Below the pieces are notes generated by a model. That model was not told the origin of the DNA and searched no databases. It saw only the letters and a program-made list of their open reading frames with translations. Below, piece by piece: positions 1 to 9,264 of a stretch of 64,000 nt of DNA; the stretch's first letter is position 1; every line of letters begins with the position of its first letter. This DNA comes from an uncultured Veillonellaceae bacterium (GTDB lineage Bacteria; Bacillota; Negativicutes; Veillonellales; Dialisteraceae). The position numbers and the translations under genes are program-made. The stretch is from NCBI GenBank assembly GCA_958348245.1, contig CATVYJ010000001.1:186001-250000 (forward strand), read 5' to 3'.

Positions 1-944
1 CGCTTGTCAATCATGTGAATTTCAGCTGTGAGGCAAGCGTGGGCGGGGGGATTCCCATTCTGCAGCCGCTTCACGATTCGCTCGCGGGGAACCGCATCGA
101 CAAGATCATCGGCATTGTGAACGGCACCACGAACTATATTCTCACCAGCATGACCGATACGGGCGAATCCTATGACGAAGCGCTGAAAGCGGCTCAGGAG
201 AAGGGGTTTGCCGAAGCGGATCCCACAAACGACGTGTGCGGCTACGATGCGGCGCGGAAGCTCGCTATCCTTGCGGCCATCGGCTTTCGGGCGAACGTCA
301 CCTTTGATGACGTGCTCGTAGAGGGCATTGAAAAAATCGAGCAGGAAGACGTGACCTATGCCCGGGACATGGGGTATGTGATCAAGCTGCTCGCGGTGGC
401 TGTCCGCGAAGGAAACGGCGTGGCGCTCAACGTATACCCCGCTTTCGTTCCGGAGGCGCATCCGCTGGCGTCCGTCAAAGGGTCATACAATGCGATTTAC
501 GTAGTGGGCAACGTGGTGGACGACGTCATGTTCTACGGCCGCGGCGCGGGATCGCTTCCTACGGCGAGCGCCGTCATGGGGGATGTCATCAGCACGGCAA
601 AGCACATCCGCAATGGTTCCACCGGTACGGGGATGATTCTGACGGATACGCGGCGCATTCCGTTCTACTCGTCGCTGAAGCTCAAGGATTCCTACTATTT
701 CCGTCTCATTGTGGACGACGTGACCGGCGTCCTGTCCAGCATCGCCCGCGTCTTTGCGGATAACGACATCAGCATCAACGAGGTGGTGCAGAAACGGCGT
801 TTTGAAAAATTTGCGGAGCTTATGCTCATTGTGGATTCGTCTCCGAGAGAAAACATCCTGCGCGTGGAAGAATCGCTGAAGACGCTGCCTGCGGTGAAAT
901 CTGTGGCGAATGTCATACGGGTAATGAATGATGACAGAGACTAA
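1..944 (+). CDS. hom: Homoserine dehydrogenase (5'-truncated by window edge)
   Basis: Catalyses NAD(P)H-dependent reduction of aspartate semialdehyde to homoserine, the branch point to threonine and methionine. The reading frame is open from the first bases of the window, so the N-terminal NAD-binding part lies outside. The visible part begins just before the conserved EASVGGGIPI motif, continues through GIVNGTTNYIL and GFAEADPTNDV, which belong to the catalytic domain, and ends in an ACT domain (YFRLIVDDVTGVLSSIARVF), the usual site of threonine feedback inhibition. The stop overlaps the thrB start by 17 nt, so the two are almost certainly co-transcribed. The family assignment is secure; the true start cannot be seen. 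Confidence 0.96.
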   Translation, partial: LVNHVNFSCEASVGGGIPILQPLHDSLAGNRIDKIIGIVNGTTNYILTSMTDTGESYDEALKAAQEKGFAEADPTNDVCGYDAARKLAILAAIGFRANVTFDDVLVEGIEKIEQEDVTYARDMGYVIKLLAVAVREGNGVALNVYPAFVPEAHPLASVKGSYNAIYVVGNVVDDVMFYGRGAGSLPTASAVMGDVISTAKHIRNGSTGTGMILTDTRRIPFYSSLKLKDSYYFRLIVDDVTGVLSSIARVFADNDISINEVVQKRRFEKFAELMLIVDSSPRENILRVEESLKTLPAVKSVANVIRVMNDDRD

Positions 945-1860
945 ACGCTTTCACGTCGCCGTACCGGCAACGACCGCCAATATCGGAAGCGGCTTCGACG
1001 TGCTCGGACTGGCTCTTTCTCTATATAATGAAGCGGTTTTTACCGCTGACGAAAGCCGGGCCTTTCCGGATGTGACCATCACTGCGGAAGGCGAAGGGCT
1101 GGCGGAGATGTCCCGCGGCGCGGACAACGTGGTGCTCCAGGCCATGAACCGCACGGCGGAGCGCGTGGGTCGCCCCCTTCCCGGCGGGACGCTTCATCTG
1201 GTGAACCGCATCCCCTTCGCGCGGGGACTCGGCAGCAGTTCCGCCGCCATCGTGTGCGGGGCGGCGCTGGCCAATCTGTATTTCGGCAGCCCGCTTTCGA
1301 AAGCGGATCTGCTCTCCGTCGCGGCGGATATGGAAGGACATCCGGACAATGCGGCGCCGGCGGTGTACGGCGGATTTGTGATTTCCATGATGGATGAGGC
1401 GGGCGTGCGCGGAGAAAAAGTGTCCGTCGCTTCCAACTGGCGGGCTGTGGCGGCGGTCCCGGACTTTGAACTGCTCACGGAAAAGGCGCGGCAGGCGCTG
1501 CCGGACCGCTACAGCCGGACGGATGCGGTACACAATGTGGGCGCCGTCTCGTTTCTGCTGGCGGCATTTTTCCTGAAAAATCCGGCGTACCTGAAAATCG
1601 GCCTTGCCGACCGGCTTCACGTGCCGTACCGGCTGCCCCTTATTCCCGGCGGGCAGGCCGTGATGGATCTGGCGGAAGAAGCGGGCGCTTACGGCGCAAC
1701 CATCAGCGGTTCCGGTCCCACCATGATTGCTTTTGCGCCCCGGGGCCGCACGGCGGAGGTGGGCGAAGCCATGCGCGCGGGATTTGCTTCTGCGGGCATC
1801 GAGTCGCGTATCGAGGTGCTTGATTTCGACGGCCAGGGCGTGCATGAAATACAGGAATGA
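928..1860 (+). CDS. thrB: Homoserine kinase
   Basis: Phosphorylates homoserine to O-phosphohomoserine in threonine synthesis. It is a 310-residue GHMP kinase: the N-terminal VPATTANIGSGFDVLG motif and the ATP-binding PFARGLGSSSAAI loop (around residue 90) are both clear, and a C-terminal ISGSGPTM motif is present. Two adjacent ATGs (928 and 931) could start it; both fall inside the end of hom, implying translational coupling. thrC is not seen downstream: a strong terminator follows at once, so threonine synthase must be encoded elsewhere or upstream of hom. Length is normal for the family. Confidence 0.97.
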   Translation: MMTETKRFHVAVPATTANIGSGFDVLGLALSLYNEAVFTADESRAFPDVTITAEGEGLAEMSRGADNVVLQAMNRTAERVGRPLPGGTLHLVNRIPFARGLGSSSAAIVCGAALANLYFGSPLSKADLLSVAADMEGHPDNAAPAVYGGFVISMMDEAGVRGEKVSVASNWRAVAAVPDFELLTEKARQALPDRYSRTDAVHNVGAVSFLLAAFFLKNPAYLKIGLADRLHVPYRLPLIPGGQAVMDLAEEAGAYGATISGSGPTMIAFAPRGRTAEVGEAMRAGFASAGIESRIEVLDFDGQGVHEIQE

Positions 1861-1863
1861 TGC

Positions 1864-1896
1864 AAAGCTTCCCCCGGGAAGCTTTTTCTTTTTTCG
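1864..1896 (+). terminator. Rho-independent terminator of hom–thrB
   Basis: A perfect 10-bp stem (AAAGCTTCCC with GGGAAGCTTT) around a CC turn is followed by a T-rich tract. It begins 3 nt after the thrB stop. Confidence 0.9.
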
Positions 1897-1911
1897 GATT
1901 TGGTCTTTCTC

Positions 1912-1940
1912 TTGACAAAACAGGAAAGAGCCGGTATCAT
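1912..1940 (+). promoter_or_regulatory. Sigma-A type promoter for tRNA-Pro
   Basis: TTGACA (1912–1917), a 17-bp spacer and TATCAT (1935–1940). The tRNA starts 19 nt after the -10 element. Confidence 0.85.
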
Positions 1941-1958
1941 ATTACACGTAGCAAATGT

Positions 1959-2035
1959 CGGGACGTAGCTCAGTTTGGTAGAGCGCTACCTTGGGGTGGT
2001 AGAGGTCGCATGTTCAACTCATGTCGTTCCGACCA
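1959..2035 (+). tRNA. tRNA-Pro (anticodon GGG)
   Basis: The 77-nt cloverleaf includes an encoded CCA end. The acceptor stem pairs CGGGACG with CGTTCCG (one G-U). The anticodon stem CTACC/GGTAG encloses the loop TTGGGGT, giving anticodon GGG, which reads CCC and CCU. The T arm is GCATG/CATGT with loop TTCAACT. A run of nine T residues follows directly and could end some transcripts; otherwise read-through would supply htpX. Confidence 0.95.
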
Positions 2036-2066
2036 TTTTTTTTTACAAGAAAAGAGGTCATCTCTC

Positions 2067-2927
2067 ATGAACAGAATCAAATCCGTCATGCTTCTGACTC
2101 TGCTCAGCGTGCTGTTGATGGCCATTGGCGGCATGGTCGGGGGCCGTTCCGGCGCCATGATCATGTTTTTCATTTCCCTTGGCATCAACTTTTTCACTTA
2201 CTGGAATTGTGATACCATCGCTCTGCGCAGTTACAACGCACAGCCTCTGACCAAGGAGGAAGTGCCGGAGCTGTATGAGCTGGTGGAAGATCTGACAAAG
2301 CGGGCGCATATGCCCATGCCCCGCCTGTACGTGATTCCTACGGCTGTGCCCAACGCTTTTGCGACGGGCCGCAATGAAAATCACGCTGCCGTCGCCGTGA
2401 CAGAAGGGCTCATTTCCATGCTGGACCGCGACGAAATCGCCGGGGTCATCAGTCATGAATTGTCCCACATCAAACACCGGGATACGCTCATTATGACGCT
2501 GTCCGCTTCCATTGCGGGCGCGATCAGCATGCTCGCCAATATGGCGCAGTGGGCGGCCATTTTCGGCGGCGGACGCGACGAAGACGGCAACAGTACGAGC
2601 CCTGTGGCCCTGATGGTCATTGCTGTCATCGCGCCGATTGCGGCGGCGGTCATCCAGATGGCGTTGTCCCGCTCCAGGGAATTCATGGCGGACGCATCCG
2701 GCGCAGCCATCAGCGGCAAACCGCTGGCTCTCGCAAGCGCGCTTGCTAAACTGGACGATTATGCGCATCACCGCGTCATGAGCCATGCCACGCCTGCTTC
2801 TTCCGGCCTGTTCATCATTAATCCGCTGGCCGGCGTAAGAAGCACGATGGTCAATCTGTTTTCCACGCATCCTTCTACGGAGGAGCGTATAAAGAGACTG
2901 CGTGAAATCGCAGCAAAAATGCATTAA
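2067..2927 (+). CDS. htpX: HtpX-type membrane zinc metalloprotease
   Basis: An M48-family, membrane-embedded protease for quality control of membrane proteins, acting at the cytoplasmic membrane. The 286-residue protein has two N-terminal hydrophobic helices (about residues 5–45), the zinc-binding HELSH motif at residues 130–134, two more hydrophobic stretches after it, and the third-ligand region SREFMADASGA. The start at 2067 is chosen over upstream in-frame codons because those would run through the tRNA gene, and AGAGG lies about 10 nt before 2067. ndk follows after 18 nt, so htpX, ndk and the adenosyltransferase gene probably form one transcript. Confidence 0.95.
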   Translation: MNRIKSVMLLTLLSVLLMAIGGMVGGRSGAMIMFFISLGINFFTYWNCDTIALRSYNAQPLTKEEVPELYELVEDLTKRAHMPMPRLYVIPTAVPNAFATGRNENHAAVAVTEGLISMLDRDEIAGVISHELSHIKHRDTLIMTLSASIAGAISMLANMAQWAAIFGGGRDEDGNSTSPVALMVIAVIAPIAAAVIQMALSRSREFMADASGAAISGKPLALASALAKLDDYAHHRVMSHATPASSGLFIINPLAGVRSTMVNLFSTHPSTEERIKRLREIAAKMH

Positions 2928-2945
2928 TTCAAGGGAGGTTTTCTG

Positions 2946-3365
2946 ATGGCAAACATCGAAGAAACGCTGGTTCTTGTGAAACCGGACGGAGTGAAAAAAC
3001 ACATTTGCGGCGAAATCATTGCCCGCTTTGAACGGAAAGGTCTTTCCATCAAGGCCATTAAGATGATTCAGGTGCCGGAAGAACTGGCGAAGAAACATTA
3101 TGCGGAACATGAAGGCAAAGGCTTCTTCAAAGATCTGATCGATTTCATCACTTCCGGCCCGGTTCTTGCCATGGTCATCGAAGGGGAAAATGCCGTAGCG
3201 GCTGTCCGTCAGATCAACGGCGCGACCGATCCGCTGAAGGCGGTGCCCGGATCTATCCGCGGAGACTTCGCGACGTCCATCGACGAAAACGTGGTGCACG
3301 CTTCCGACGCGCCGGAAACGGCCGCCAGAGAAATCGGCCTCTGGTTCCCCGAACTGCAGAAGTGA
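2946..3365 (+). CDS. ndk: Nucleoside diphosphate kinase
   Basis: Transfers the gamma phosphate of ATP to nucleoside diphosphates through a phosphohistidine intermediate, balancing NTP and dNTP pools. The 139-residue protein carries the N-terminal TLVLVKPDGV motif and the catalytic histidine at residue 118 in NVVHASD. Length and motifs match the family. AAGGGAGG lies a few bases before the ATG. It sits between htpX and a cobalamin adenosyltransferase gene with short gaps. Confidence 0.97.
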   Translation: MANIEETLVLVKPDGVKKHICGEIIARFERKGLSIKAIKMIQVPEELAKKHYAEHEGKGFFKDLIDFITSGPVLAMVIEGENAVAAVRQINGATDPLKAVPGSIRGDFATSIDENVVHASDAPETAAREIGLWFPELQK

Positions 3366-3375
3366 GGGTATCGTC

Positions 3376-3879
3376 ATGGCAAAAGTTTATACCCGCACCG
3401 GTGATAAAGGGAAAACCAGTCTCTATACAGGAGAACGGGTTTCCAAGGCAAGCATCCGCGTAGAAACCTACGGCACCATCGACGAGGCGGATTCCGTTCT
3501 CGGCATGGCCCGTGCTTTTGCAGAACATGACAATGTAAAGGAAACCATTTACAAGATCCAGAAAGACCTGTGGATGCTCATGGCCGATGTGGCCAGCCTC
3601 GGCAAGGAGGCGCACATCACAGACGGCCACGTGACGGAGCTGGAGCACATCATCGACAGCTACGATGCAGATCTGGCGCCGCTCGATCATTTCATTGTGC
3701 CCGGAGAGTCGAAAGGCTCGGCGCCGCTCGATATGGCGCGCTCCGTGGTGCGCCGGGCGGAACGGCTCATGTGGAAGCTCAGTGAAACGGAGGCCATCCA
3801 CGAATCAGATCTGAAGTATCTGAACCGTCTGTCGGATCTGTGCTTCATCCTCTCCCGTTATGAGAGTGAAGTGAAGTAA
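3376..3879 (+). CDS. pduO: PduO-type ATP:cob(I)alamin adenosyltransferase
   Basis: Attaches the 5'-deoxyadenosyl group of ATP to cob(I)alamin, making coenzyme B12. The 167-residue protein has the family's N-terminal YTRTGDKGKTSLYTGERV motif, which forms the ATP site, and the later segments that build the helical bundle. It sits away from the cob operon 6 kb downstream but serves the same pathway. The CobA and EutT types are unrelated in sequence, so the PduO class is clear; the gene symbol is by family, not by proven role in propanediol use. A terminator follows 11 nt after the stop. Confidence 0.93.
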   Translation: MAKVYTRTGDKGKTSLYTGERVSKASIRVETYGTIDEADSVLGMARAFAEHDNVKETIYKIQKDLWMLMADVASLGKEAHITDGHVTELEHIIDSYDADLAPLDHFIVPGESKGSAPLDMARSVVRRAERLMWKLSETEAIHESDLKYLNRLSDLCFILSRYESEVK

Positions 3880-3890
3880 GGCGACTGGAG

Positions 3891-3928
3891 AAAAATACAG
3901 CTGCGGATTTGTCCCGGCTGTATTTTTT
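3891..3928 (+). terminator. Rho-independent terminator after pduO
   Basis: An 11-bp perfect stem (AAAAATACAGC with GCTGTATTTTT) around a 15-nt loop. The right arm itself ends in a T run. Confidence 0.85.
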
Positions 3929-3936
3929 ATGCCCGT

Positions 3937-3964
3937 TTGGAAGGGGCGCGCCGTATTGTATAAT
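3937..3964 (+). promoter_or_regulatory. Promoter for the U32 peptidase–mutS2 unit
   Basis: TTGGAA (3937–3942), a 16-bp spacer and a perfect TATAAT (3959–3964), 43 bp before the ATG at 4008. Confidence 0.7.
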
Positions 3965-4007
3965 ACATGTGACAGAAAGCAATGCAGAACAGCGCAGGAG
4001 GAGACAG

Positions 4008-6413
4008 ATGGAACTTTTAGCGCCGGCCGGTTCGCCGGAACAGCTCTATGCCGCACTGGAGGCCGGGGCGGATGCGGTTTACATGGGCGGAAAATCGTTC
4101 AGCGCCCGGAAATATGCGGGAAATTTCACGGAAGAGGAAATGACCGAGGCCGTGCGGGCTTGCCATATTCTCGGCGTGCGCGTATATGTGACGCTCAATA
4201 TTCTCGTGGCGGATGCAGAATGGGGCGCGCTTGCCGCGTATCTGCGGTTTCTTGACGGCCTCGGCATCGACGGACTACTTGTGCAGGATGCGGGAGTCGC
4301 GCGGGCGGCCCGCCGGTATGCGCCTCATGTGCCGCTGCACGGAAGCACACAGATGACCGTGTCCAATCTGGACGGGGTGCGCTTTCTCAAACGGCAGGGG
4401 TTTACGCGGGCCGTGCTGTCCCGGGAGGTGTCCCTGGCGGAGATGAAACGCATCTGTGCGGCGGCAGGGATGGAAATCGAGGTCTTTGTCCACGGCGCGC
4501 TCTGCGTATGTTATTCCGGCCAGTGCCTCATGAGCAGTTTCATCGGAGGCCGGAGCGGCAATCGGGGCGCGTGCGCTCAGCCGTGCCGGATGCCGTATGC
4601 GCTTGCAGACAGCAAAGGCAGGAAGGTGCCTTCGCCGCGGGGCCCCTATGTACTGAGCCTCAGGGATATGACGGGACTGGACCGGCTGGCGGAGCTGAAA
4701 GAAGCCGGCGTGCTTTCTCTCAAAATCGAGGGACGGATGAAGAGTCCGGACTATGTGTACGCCGTGGTGTCCGCGTACCGGACCGCGCTGGATGCGCTGG
4801 AGCGGGGAGGATCGGTCGATCCGGCCGCGCTGTTCCGGCAGATGCAGGAAGCCTTCAATCGAGGCTACACCCGCGGTTACTACGACGGGCAGGTGAGCGG
4901 CGCCATGATGACGGGAAACGCGCCGGGCAATCACGGCGTGTCTGCCGGGGCCGTGACGTCCCTGCGGAGCGGCTCGTTCCGCTTTCACGCGGATTTCCTG
5001 CCGGATCAAAAACTCGTCCGGGGCGTTTCCTATGCGGCGAAGTCCGGTCGGATGGCGTTTCTTCCGGCGGAGCAGCTGCGTTTTTTGAAACAAGGACAGG
5101 TGGAAGCGCGGACGGAGGAGCTTCCGGCAGCCGGCACAACCGTATACTGGCATATCCAGCGGCCGTCCATCCATCCGTCTCTGAAATGGATGACGAGGAA
5201 AGTGCCGGTGCATTTCACTCTCCGGGCCCGTCCGGGAGAGGTGGTGGCGCTTGAGGCGGCCGATCGGGACGGACATGCCGTACGGGTTGTATCGGAGTAC
5301 CGGGCGGAGCCGGCGCGCCGTCCCGCCGATGCGGAGGAACTGACGCGCCAGCTGGACCGGCTGGGCAATACGCTGTTTCGCATGGACGGGGCGGAGATCG
5401 ACGACGGGGGCTGTCTCCTTCCAAAGAGCGTGGTGAATCATCTCCGGCAGGAGGCGGTGGAAAAACTGGGCGCGCTGCGGGAGGCGGCGTTCCGTCTGCA
5501 CTATACGGTACCGGCAGAGCCGGAGGCGCCCGTGTGGGTGAGAGAACCGGAGCCGGTCCGGCTCATGGTGCGCACGGATTCTGCAGCGCAGGCTGCGGAC
5601 GCCATGGAAAACGGCGCAGGCGTCATCTTCGGCGGAGAATCGTTTTCGCACCGCGCCGTGCCGGCGGCTGATTATCAGGCTGTGCTGTCCCGGGGACGCG
5701 CGCTGGGGGTGCCTGTCATTTTTGCATCGCCCCGCGTGGTGCGGGAAAGTAGCCGTGAAGCGGCGCGGCGGCAGTTCCTTTCGCTGGGGGCGCTCTGTCC
5801 GGACGCGATGGAAATTCAGTTCCCGGGAGCACTCCTCTGGGCGGAGGCGCTCCCGGAAGGCGTTGCGGTGGAAGGCGGCGCATCGCTCAATCTGTATAAC
5901 AGAGAAGCGCTGGCAGAAGCCGCTTCCTGGGGGCTTTCCGCCGCATGGCTCTCGCAGGAGCTCACCCTCCAGCAGGCGCGTCATATCGCGATGACCGCGC
6001 CCATCCCTACAGGTGTTGCGGTATACGGCCGGGCGGAAATGATGATCTCCGAATACTGTGTCATCAATGCGCTCCTTGGCGGTACGGACAAGGCGCACTG
6101 TCCCGCACCGTGCCGGAAAGAAAGGTACGCGCTGATTGATCAGGGAGGAAGGCGGTTTCCCGTGCGCACCGACGAATGGTGCCACATGCATATCCTGAAC
6201 AGCGCGGTGCTGGACATGCGTCCCTATATGGACCGGCTGCAGCGGTCCGGTCTGTCGCGCTTCGCGCTTGATCTGCGCGGCACGGACGACGACGCGGGGG
6301 CGCTCGTGCGTTCTTTCCGCGCGGCAGTGACAAATCCGCCCGCCGCCGGGAAGAATGCGGATGACGCCGTCACGCGGGGGCATTTTTTCCGGGGTATATT
6401 ACAGGCAGAATAA
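4008..6413 (+). CDS. Peptidase U32 family protein with DUF3656-type middle domain
   Basis: An 801-residue U32 protein. The opening MELLAPAGSPEQL, the HGSTQMTVSN segment and the signature FVHGALCVCYSGQCLMSS followed by a GACAQPCR cysteine pair are diagnostic. A second cysteine pair (CPAPC) lies near residue 700. Family members with this long layout include E. coli RlhA, which hydroxylates C2501 of 23S rRNA, and putative collagenase-like proteins; which role applies here is not shown. The start at 4008 is supported by AGGAGG 7 nt upstream; the frame is open further upstream but overlaps the terminator. mutS2 follows after 20 nt. Confidence 0.9.
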   Translation: MELLAPAGSPEQLYAALEAGADAVYMGGKSFSARKYAGNFTEEEMTEAVRACHILGVRVYVTLNILVADAEWGALAAYLRFLDGLGIDGLLVQDAGVARAARRYAPHVPLHGSTQMTVSNLDGVRFLKRQGFTRAVLSREVSLAEMKRICAAAGMEIEVFVHGALCVCYSGQCLMSSFIGGRSGNRGACAQPCRMPYALADSKGRKVPSPRGPYVLSLRDMTGLDRLAELKEAGVLSLKIEGRMKSPDYVYAVVSAYRTALDALERGGSVDPAALFRQMQEAFNRGYTRGYYDGQVSGAMMTGNAPGNHGVSAGAVTSLRSGSFRFHADFLPDQKLVRGVSYAAKSGRMAFLPAEQLRFLKQGQVEARTEELPAAGTTVYWHIQRPSIHPSLKWMTRKVPVHFTLRARPGEVVALEAADRDGHAVRVVSEYRAEPARRPADAEELTRQLDRLGNTLFRMDGAEIDDGGCLLPKSVVNHLRQEAVEKLGALREAAFRLHYTVPAEPEAPVWVREPEPVRLMVRTDSAAQAADAMENGAGVIFGGESFSHRAVPAADYQAVLSRGRALGVPVIFASPRVVRESSREAARRQFLSLGALCPDAMEIQFPGALLWAEALPEGVAVEGGASLNLYNREALAEAASWGLSAAWLSQELTLQQARHIAMTAPIPTGVAVYGRAEMMISEYCVINALLGGTDKAHCPAPCRKERYALIDQGGRRFPVRTDEWCHMHILNSAVLDMRPYMDRLQRSGLSRFALDLRGTDDDAGALVRSFRAAVTNPPAAGKNADDAVTRGHFFRGILQAE

Positions 6414-6433
6414 AACAGGGGTATCAGAACGGA

Positions 6434-8794
6434 ATGAATACAGATATTTTGGAAACGCTGGAGTTTCATGAGATTCAGAAGCAGCTTGCGGAATGCGCAG
6501 TGTCCTCGCTGTCGAAAGAACTGGCGTTGGGGTGGAAGCCGTCGGAGCTGCCGGAGGTCGTGGCCCGGCTTCTCGACGAAACGGAAGAAGCGGTGGTCTG
6601 CCTTCAGCGGGAAATCGCATCGCCTCTGGGGGAAACGCATGATATCCGGGAATCGCTGGATAAATCGGAAAAGGATATCCTGCTGCTGCCGCAGGAATTT
6701 CTGGATATCGCCGCGTCGCTGGAAACATATAAGAAAATGAATCAGTATTTTCTCGGAGACCGGGCGGCGCTCTACCCTGCGCTGTATGAAATCACGCGGA
6801 CGATTTTCCCCGCGGACGGACTTCTGGCGCAGATCCGCCGCGTTTTCAGCGAACAGGGAGAGATCCTCGACAGCGCGTCTCCGAAGCTGTCCCGCATCCG
6901 CGCGGCAAAGAACGCTTTGAAAGAGCGCATCCGCCGTGCTTTCCAGCACATTCTGCAGGACAAGGATCAGGCATCGTATTTTCAGGATACGCTGATTACC
7001 CAGCGCGGCGGGCGCTATGTCATTCCCGTAAAGGCGGAGTACCGCTACCGGTTCGACGGCATCGTGCACGACCGGTCGTCCACAGGCCAGACGCTGTTCA
7101 TGGAGCCCATGATTTCCGTTCAGCTCAATAATGATCTGGCGGAGCTCCACGTGCAGGAAAAACAGGAAATTCATGAGATCCTCCGCCATCTTACGGGCGA
7201 GGTGAGGAAAGAAGCGGCGCATGTCCGGGAGAGCTGCTGCACCGCCGCGCAGGTGGAGCTTATTTTTGCGCGGGGCGCGCTGGCGATTTCCATGAAAGGC
7301 GTGAAAGCGGCAGCCGACCGCCGGGGGCAGGCGGAGCTTATCAGTGCGCGGCATCCGCTCATCGATGCGGAAAAGGTGGTGCCCGTTTCCATACGCCTTG
7401 GCCGGGACTTCCGCATTCTCGTCATCACCGGTTCCAACGCGGGGGGCAAGACCATCGCCATGAAGACGCTCGGACTCCTTGCGCTGATGAATCAGGCGGG
7501 ATTGTTCATCCCCGCTGCAGAGGGCTCGCGTCTTCCCGTATACCGCCACATTTACGCGGTCATCGGCGACGATCAGAGCATCCAGTACAATCTGTCCACT
7601 TTTTCCAGCTATGTTACGCAGATGGCGGATTTTCTCGGCGTGTGCGGAGACAGTGATCTGGTGCTGCTGGATGAACTCGGGAGCGGGACGGACCCCATTG
7701 AAGGAGCGGCGCTCGCGCAGGCCGTGACGGAGTATCTGAATCGGAAAGGCGTGCCGGCCGTCATTACGTCTCATTTCAGCGAAATGAAAAAGCTCGCCTA
7801 TGAGACGGAAGGCATTGAAAACGCTTTCGTGGAATTTGATGAAAAGACGCTCACGCCTACGTATCACCTCATCATCGGCATGGCGGGAAACAGCAACGCG
7901 TTCAGCATCTGCCGGCGCCTCGGCATGGAGGAAACGATTCTCCGCCGGGCGGAAGCGCTCAAGGAAGAGTCGCCGCTGAATACGATGGAGACGATCATGG
8001 GACAGCTCAATGTGGAGCTGCAGGAAGCGGAGAGGGAACGGGCGGACCTGCGTCAGAAAGTGGCAGAGGCGCAGCAGCTCCGGGATGAGCTGGCAGGCGC
8101 GAATGAGGCCATGCGGGAGAAGAAGAAGGCCATTCTCGACAAAGCCAGAGAAGAAGCGGACCGCATGAAGCGCGAACTTCGGGTGCAGTCGGAGACCATT
8201 ATCCGGGAGCTGAAAAAGAATGCCGCCCGCATGGACAGAAAGGGGCTCGGCGCCGAAATCGAGCGGACGCGCAAAGCGGTGGACGCCATCGAGGTCCCCG
8301 GCGGAACTACGGGGCGGCGCCGCCTCGAGCCGGCGGAAATCAAAAAGGGCGCGGCAGTCTATGTGGATACCGTGGAAAACGTGGGCACCGTGGTGAGTGT
8401 CTCCGGAAAGAAAGTCTCCGTACGCTGCGGCAATCTCACGGTAAGCGTGGGCATGGCGCACTGTTTTGAGGCAGAGCAGCGGGAGCTGCCGAAAACGCCT
8501 GCAAGCGGGACTGTGAAAGTGGGCGGCTACAGCGCGGGGCGGAACGTGCAGTCCGTGACGACTACGCTCAACGTAATCGGCCTCACGGTGGACGAAGCCA
8601 TTCCACAGGTGGACCGCTTCCTGAATGATGCGGTGATGGCGGGGGTTTCTCCCGTGCAGATCATTCACGGAAAAGGGACCGGCGCGCTTCGCAAAGGCAT
8701 CCAGGATTATCTCCGGACGCTTAATTTTGTGACGGAATTTCACAATGCGGACGTGCGGAACGGCGGTGCGGGCGTGACGGAAGTGTATTTCTGA
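6434..8794 (+). CDS. mutS2: MutS2 family protein with C-terminal Smr domain
   Basis: A MutS-like ATPase acting on branched DNA or on collided ribosomes, depending on the organism; it is not the mismatch-recognition MutS. The 786-residue protein shows the core ATPase Walker A (ITGSNAGGKT, near residue 340), the Walker B region (LVLLDELGSGTDP), a long charged coiled coil (about 515–640) and a C-terminal Smr nuclease-type domain with the QIIHGKGTGALRKGI motif. It lacks the N-terminal mismatch-binding domain, as expected for MutS2. It closes the transcript begun at the U32 gene; a terminator starts immediately after the stop. Confidence 0.96.
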   Translation: MNTDILETLEFHEIQKQLAECAVSSLSKELALGWKPSELPEVVARLLDETEEAVVCLQREIASPLGETHDIRESLDKSEKDILLLPQEFLDIAASLETYKKMNQYFLGDRAALYPALYEITRTIFPADGLLAQIRRVFSEQGEILDSASPKLSRIRAAKNALKERIRRAFQHILQDKDQASYFQDTLITQRGGRYVIPVKAEYRYRFDGIVHDRSSTGQTLFMEPMISVQLNNDLAELHVQEKQEIHEILRHLTGEVRKEAAHVRESCCTAAQVELIFARGALAISMKGVKAAADRRGQAELISARHPLIDAEKVVPVSIRLGRDFRILVITGSNAGGKTIAMKTLGLLALMNQAGLFIPAAEGSRLPVYRHIYAVIGDDQSIQYNLSTFSSYVTQMADFLGVCGDSDLVLLDELGSGTDPIEGAALAQAVTEYLNRKGVPAVITSHFSEMKKLAYETEGIENAFVEFDEKTLTPTYHLIIGMAGNSNAFSICRRLGMEETILRRAEALKEESPLNTMETIMGQLNVELQEAERERADLRQKVAEAQQLRDELAGANEAMREKKKAILDKAREEADRMKRELRVQSETIIRELKKNAARMDRKGLGAEIERTRKAVDAIEVPGGTTGRRRLEPAEIKKGAAVYVDTVENVGTVVSVSGKKVSVRCGNLTVSVGMAHCFEAEQRELPKTPASGTVKVGGYSAGRNVQSVTTTLNVIGLTVDEAIPQVDRFLNDAVMAGVSPVQIIHGKGTGALRKGIQDYLRTLNFVTEFHNADVRNGGAGVTEVYF

Positions 8795-8795
8795 A

Positions 8796-8819
8796 AGAGG
8801 CGGGCGTGCCCGCTTTTTT
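8796..8819 (+). terminator. Rho-independent terminator after mutS2
   Basis: GCGGGC (8800–8805) pairs with GCCCGC (8808–8813) around a tight turn, followed by six T residues. Confidence 0.85.
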
Positions 8820-8848
8820 CGTGGAACGGAGCAGAGACGCCCGATTTC

Positions 8849-8857
8849 TGGTATAAT
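8849..8857 (+). promoter_or_regulatory. Extended -10 promoter for the 8893 gene
   Basis: TGGTATAAT gives a TGn extension plus a perfect TATAAT (8852–8857). No good -35 element is visible, which is usual for extended -10 promoters. Confidence 0.65.
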
Positions 8858-8892
8858 AAAGCGAATCCAATTTTTCAGAACAGGCAGGGATC

Positions 8893-9264
8893 ATGATGAA
8901 AAATAAAGAGCATTTATTCACCGTGGTAGACGGCTTCCGCATTCCTTCGGACCGGGCGGAAGAGTACAAGCGCATGCGGGACAAAATGGCTGCGGAAGGC
9001 GAAAAATTTCTCCGCACCTTCTGTGTGACCGTCAAAAAGCAGCCGCTTTTTGATCTGGTGGGAGACGGCATCTGCGGCTACTCTGCATCAGGCGAAATGC
9101 TGGCGCGCATTTCACTCGATCCATTCGAACTGTCCGCGATGAATGTGGCGTTTCAGCGGAAAAAGCTGAAAGAATATATCCTCGCGGCGAACGGCTACGA
9201 TGAGAACGACTATCAGGCGCTTCTTGCGGAATTTGAAGAATCGCGGAAACCGACAGAGGAATAA
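8893..9264 (+). CDS. Conserved-looking hypothetical protein, 123 aa
   Basis: I do not recognise this family. It encodes a soluble, charged protein (starting MMKNKEHLFTVVDGFRIP) with no signal peptide, membrane segment or cysteine motif. It has its own extended -10 promoter, a GGGA ribosome-binding site 8 nt before the ATG, and its own terminator, which together support a real gene expressed on its own. The C-terminal half (YILAANGYDENDYQALLAEF) looks helical. It faces another small unknown gene on the opposite strand across a shared terminator. Confidence 0.75.
   Translation: MMKNKEHLFTVVDGFRIPSDRAEEYKRMRDKMAAEGEKFLRTFCVTVKKQPLFDLVGDGICGYSASGEMLARISLDPFELSAMNVAFQRKKLKEYILAANGYDENDYQALLAEFEESRKPTEE

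Noticed and set aside
2036..2044. Run of nine T residues after tRNA-Pro as a full terminator
   Set aside because: No stem other than the tRNA itself precedes it, and htpX has no separate promoter that I can see; at most it gives partial termination.
6224..8743. Long antisense open frame of 839 codons on the minus strand
   Set aside because: It is a GC-rich shadow of mutS2 and the U32 gene; the sense frames carry clear domains, the antisense protein does not, and it runs across two genes and a junction.
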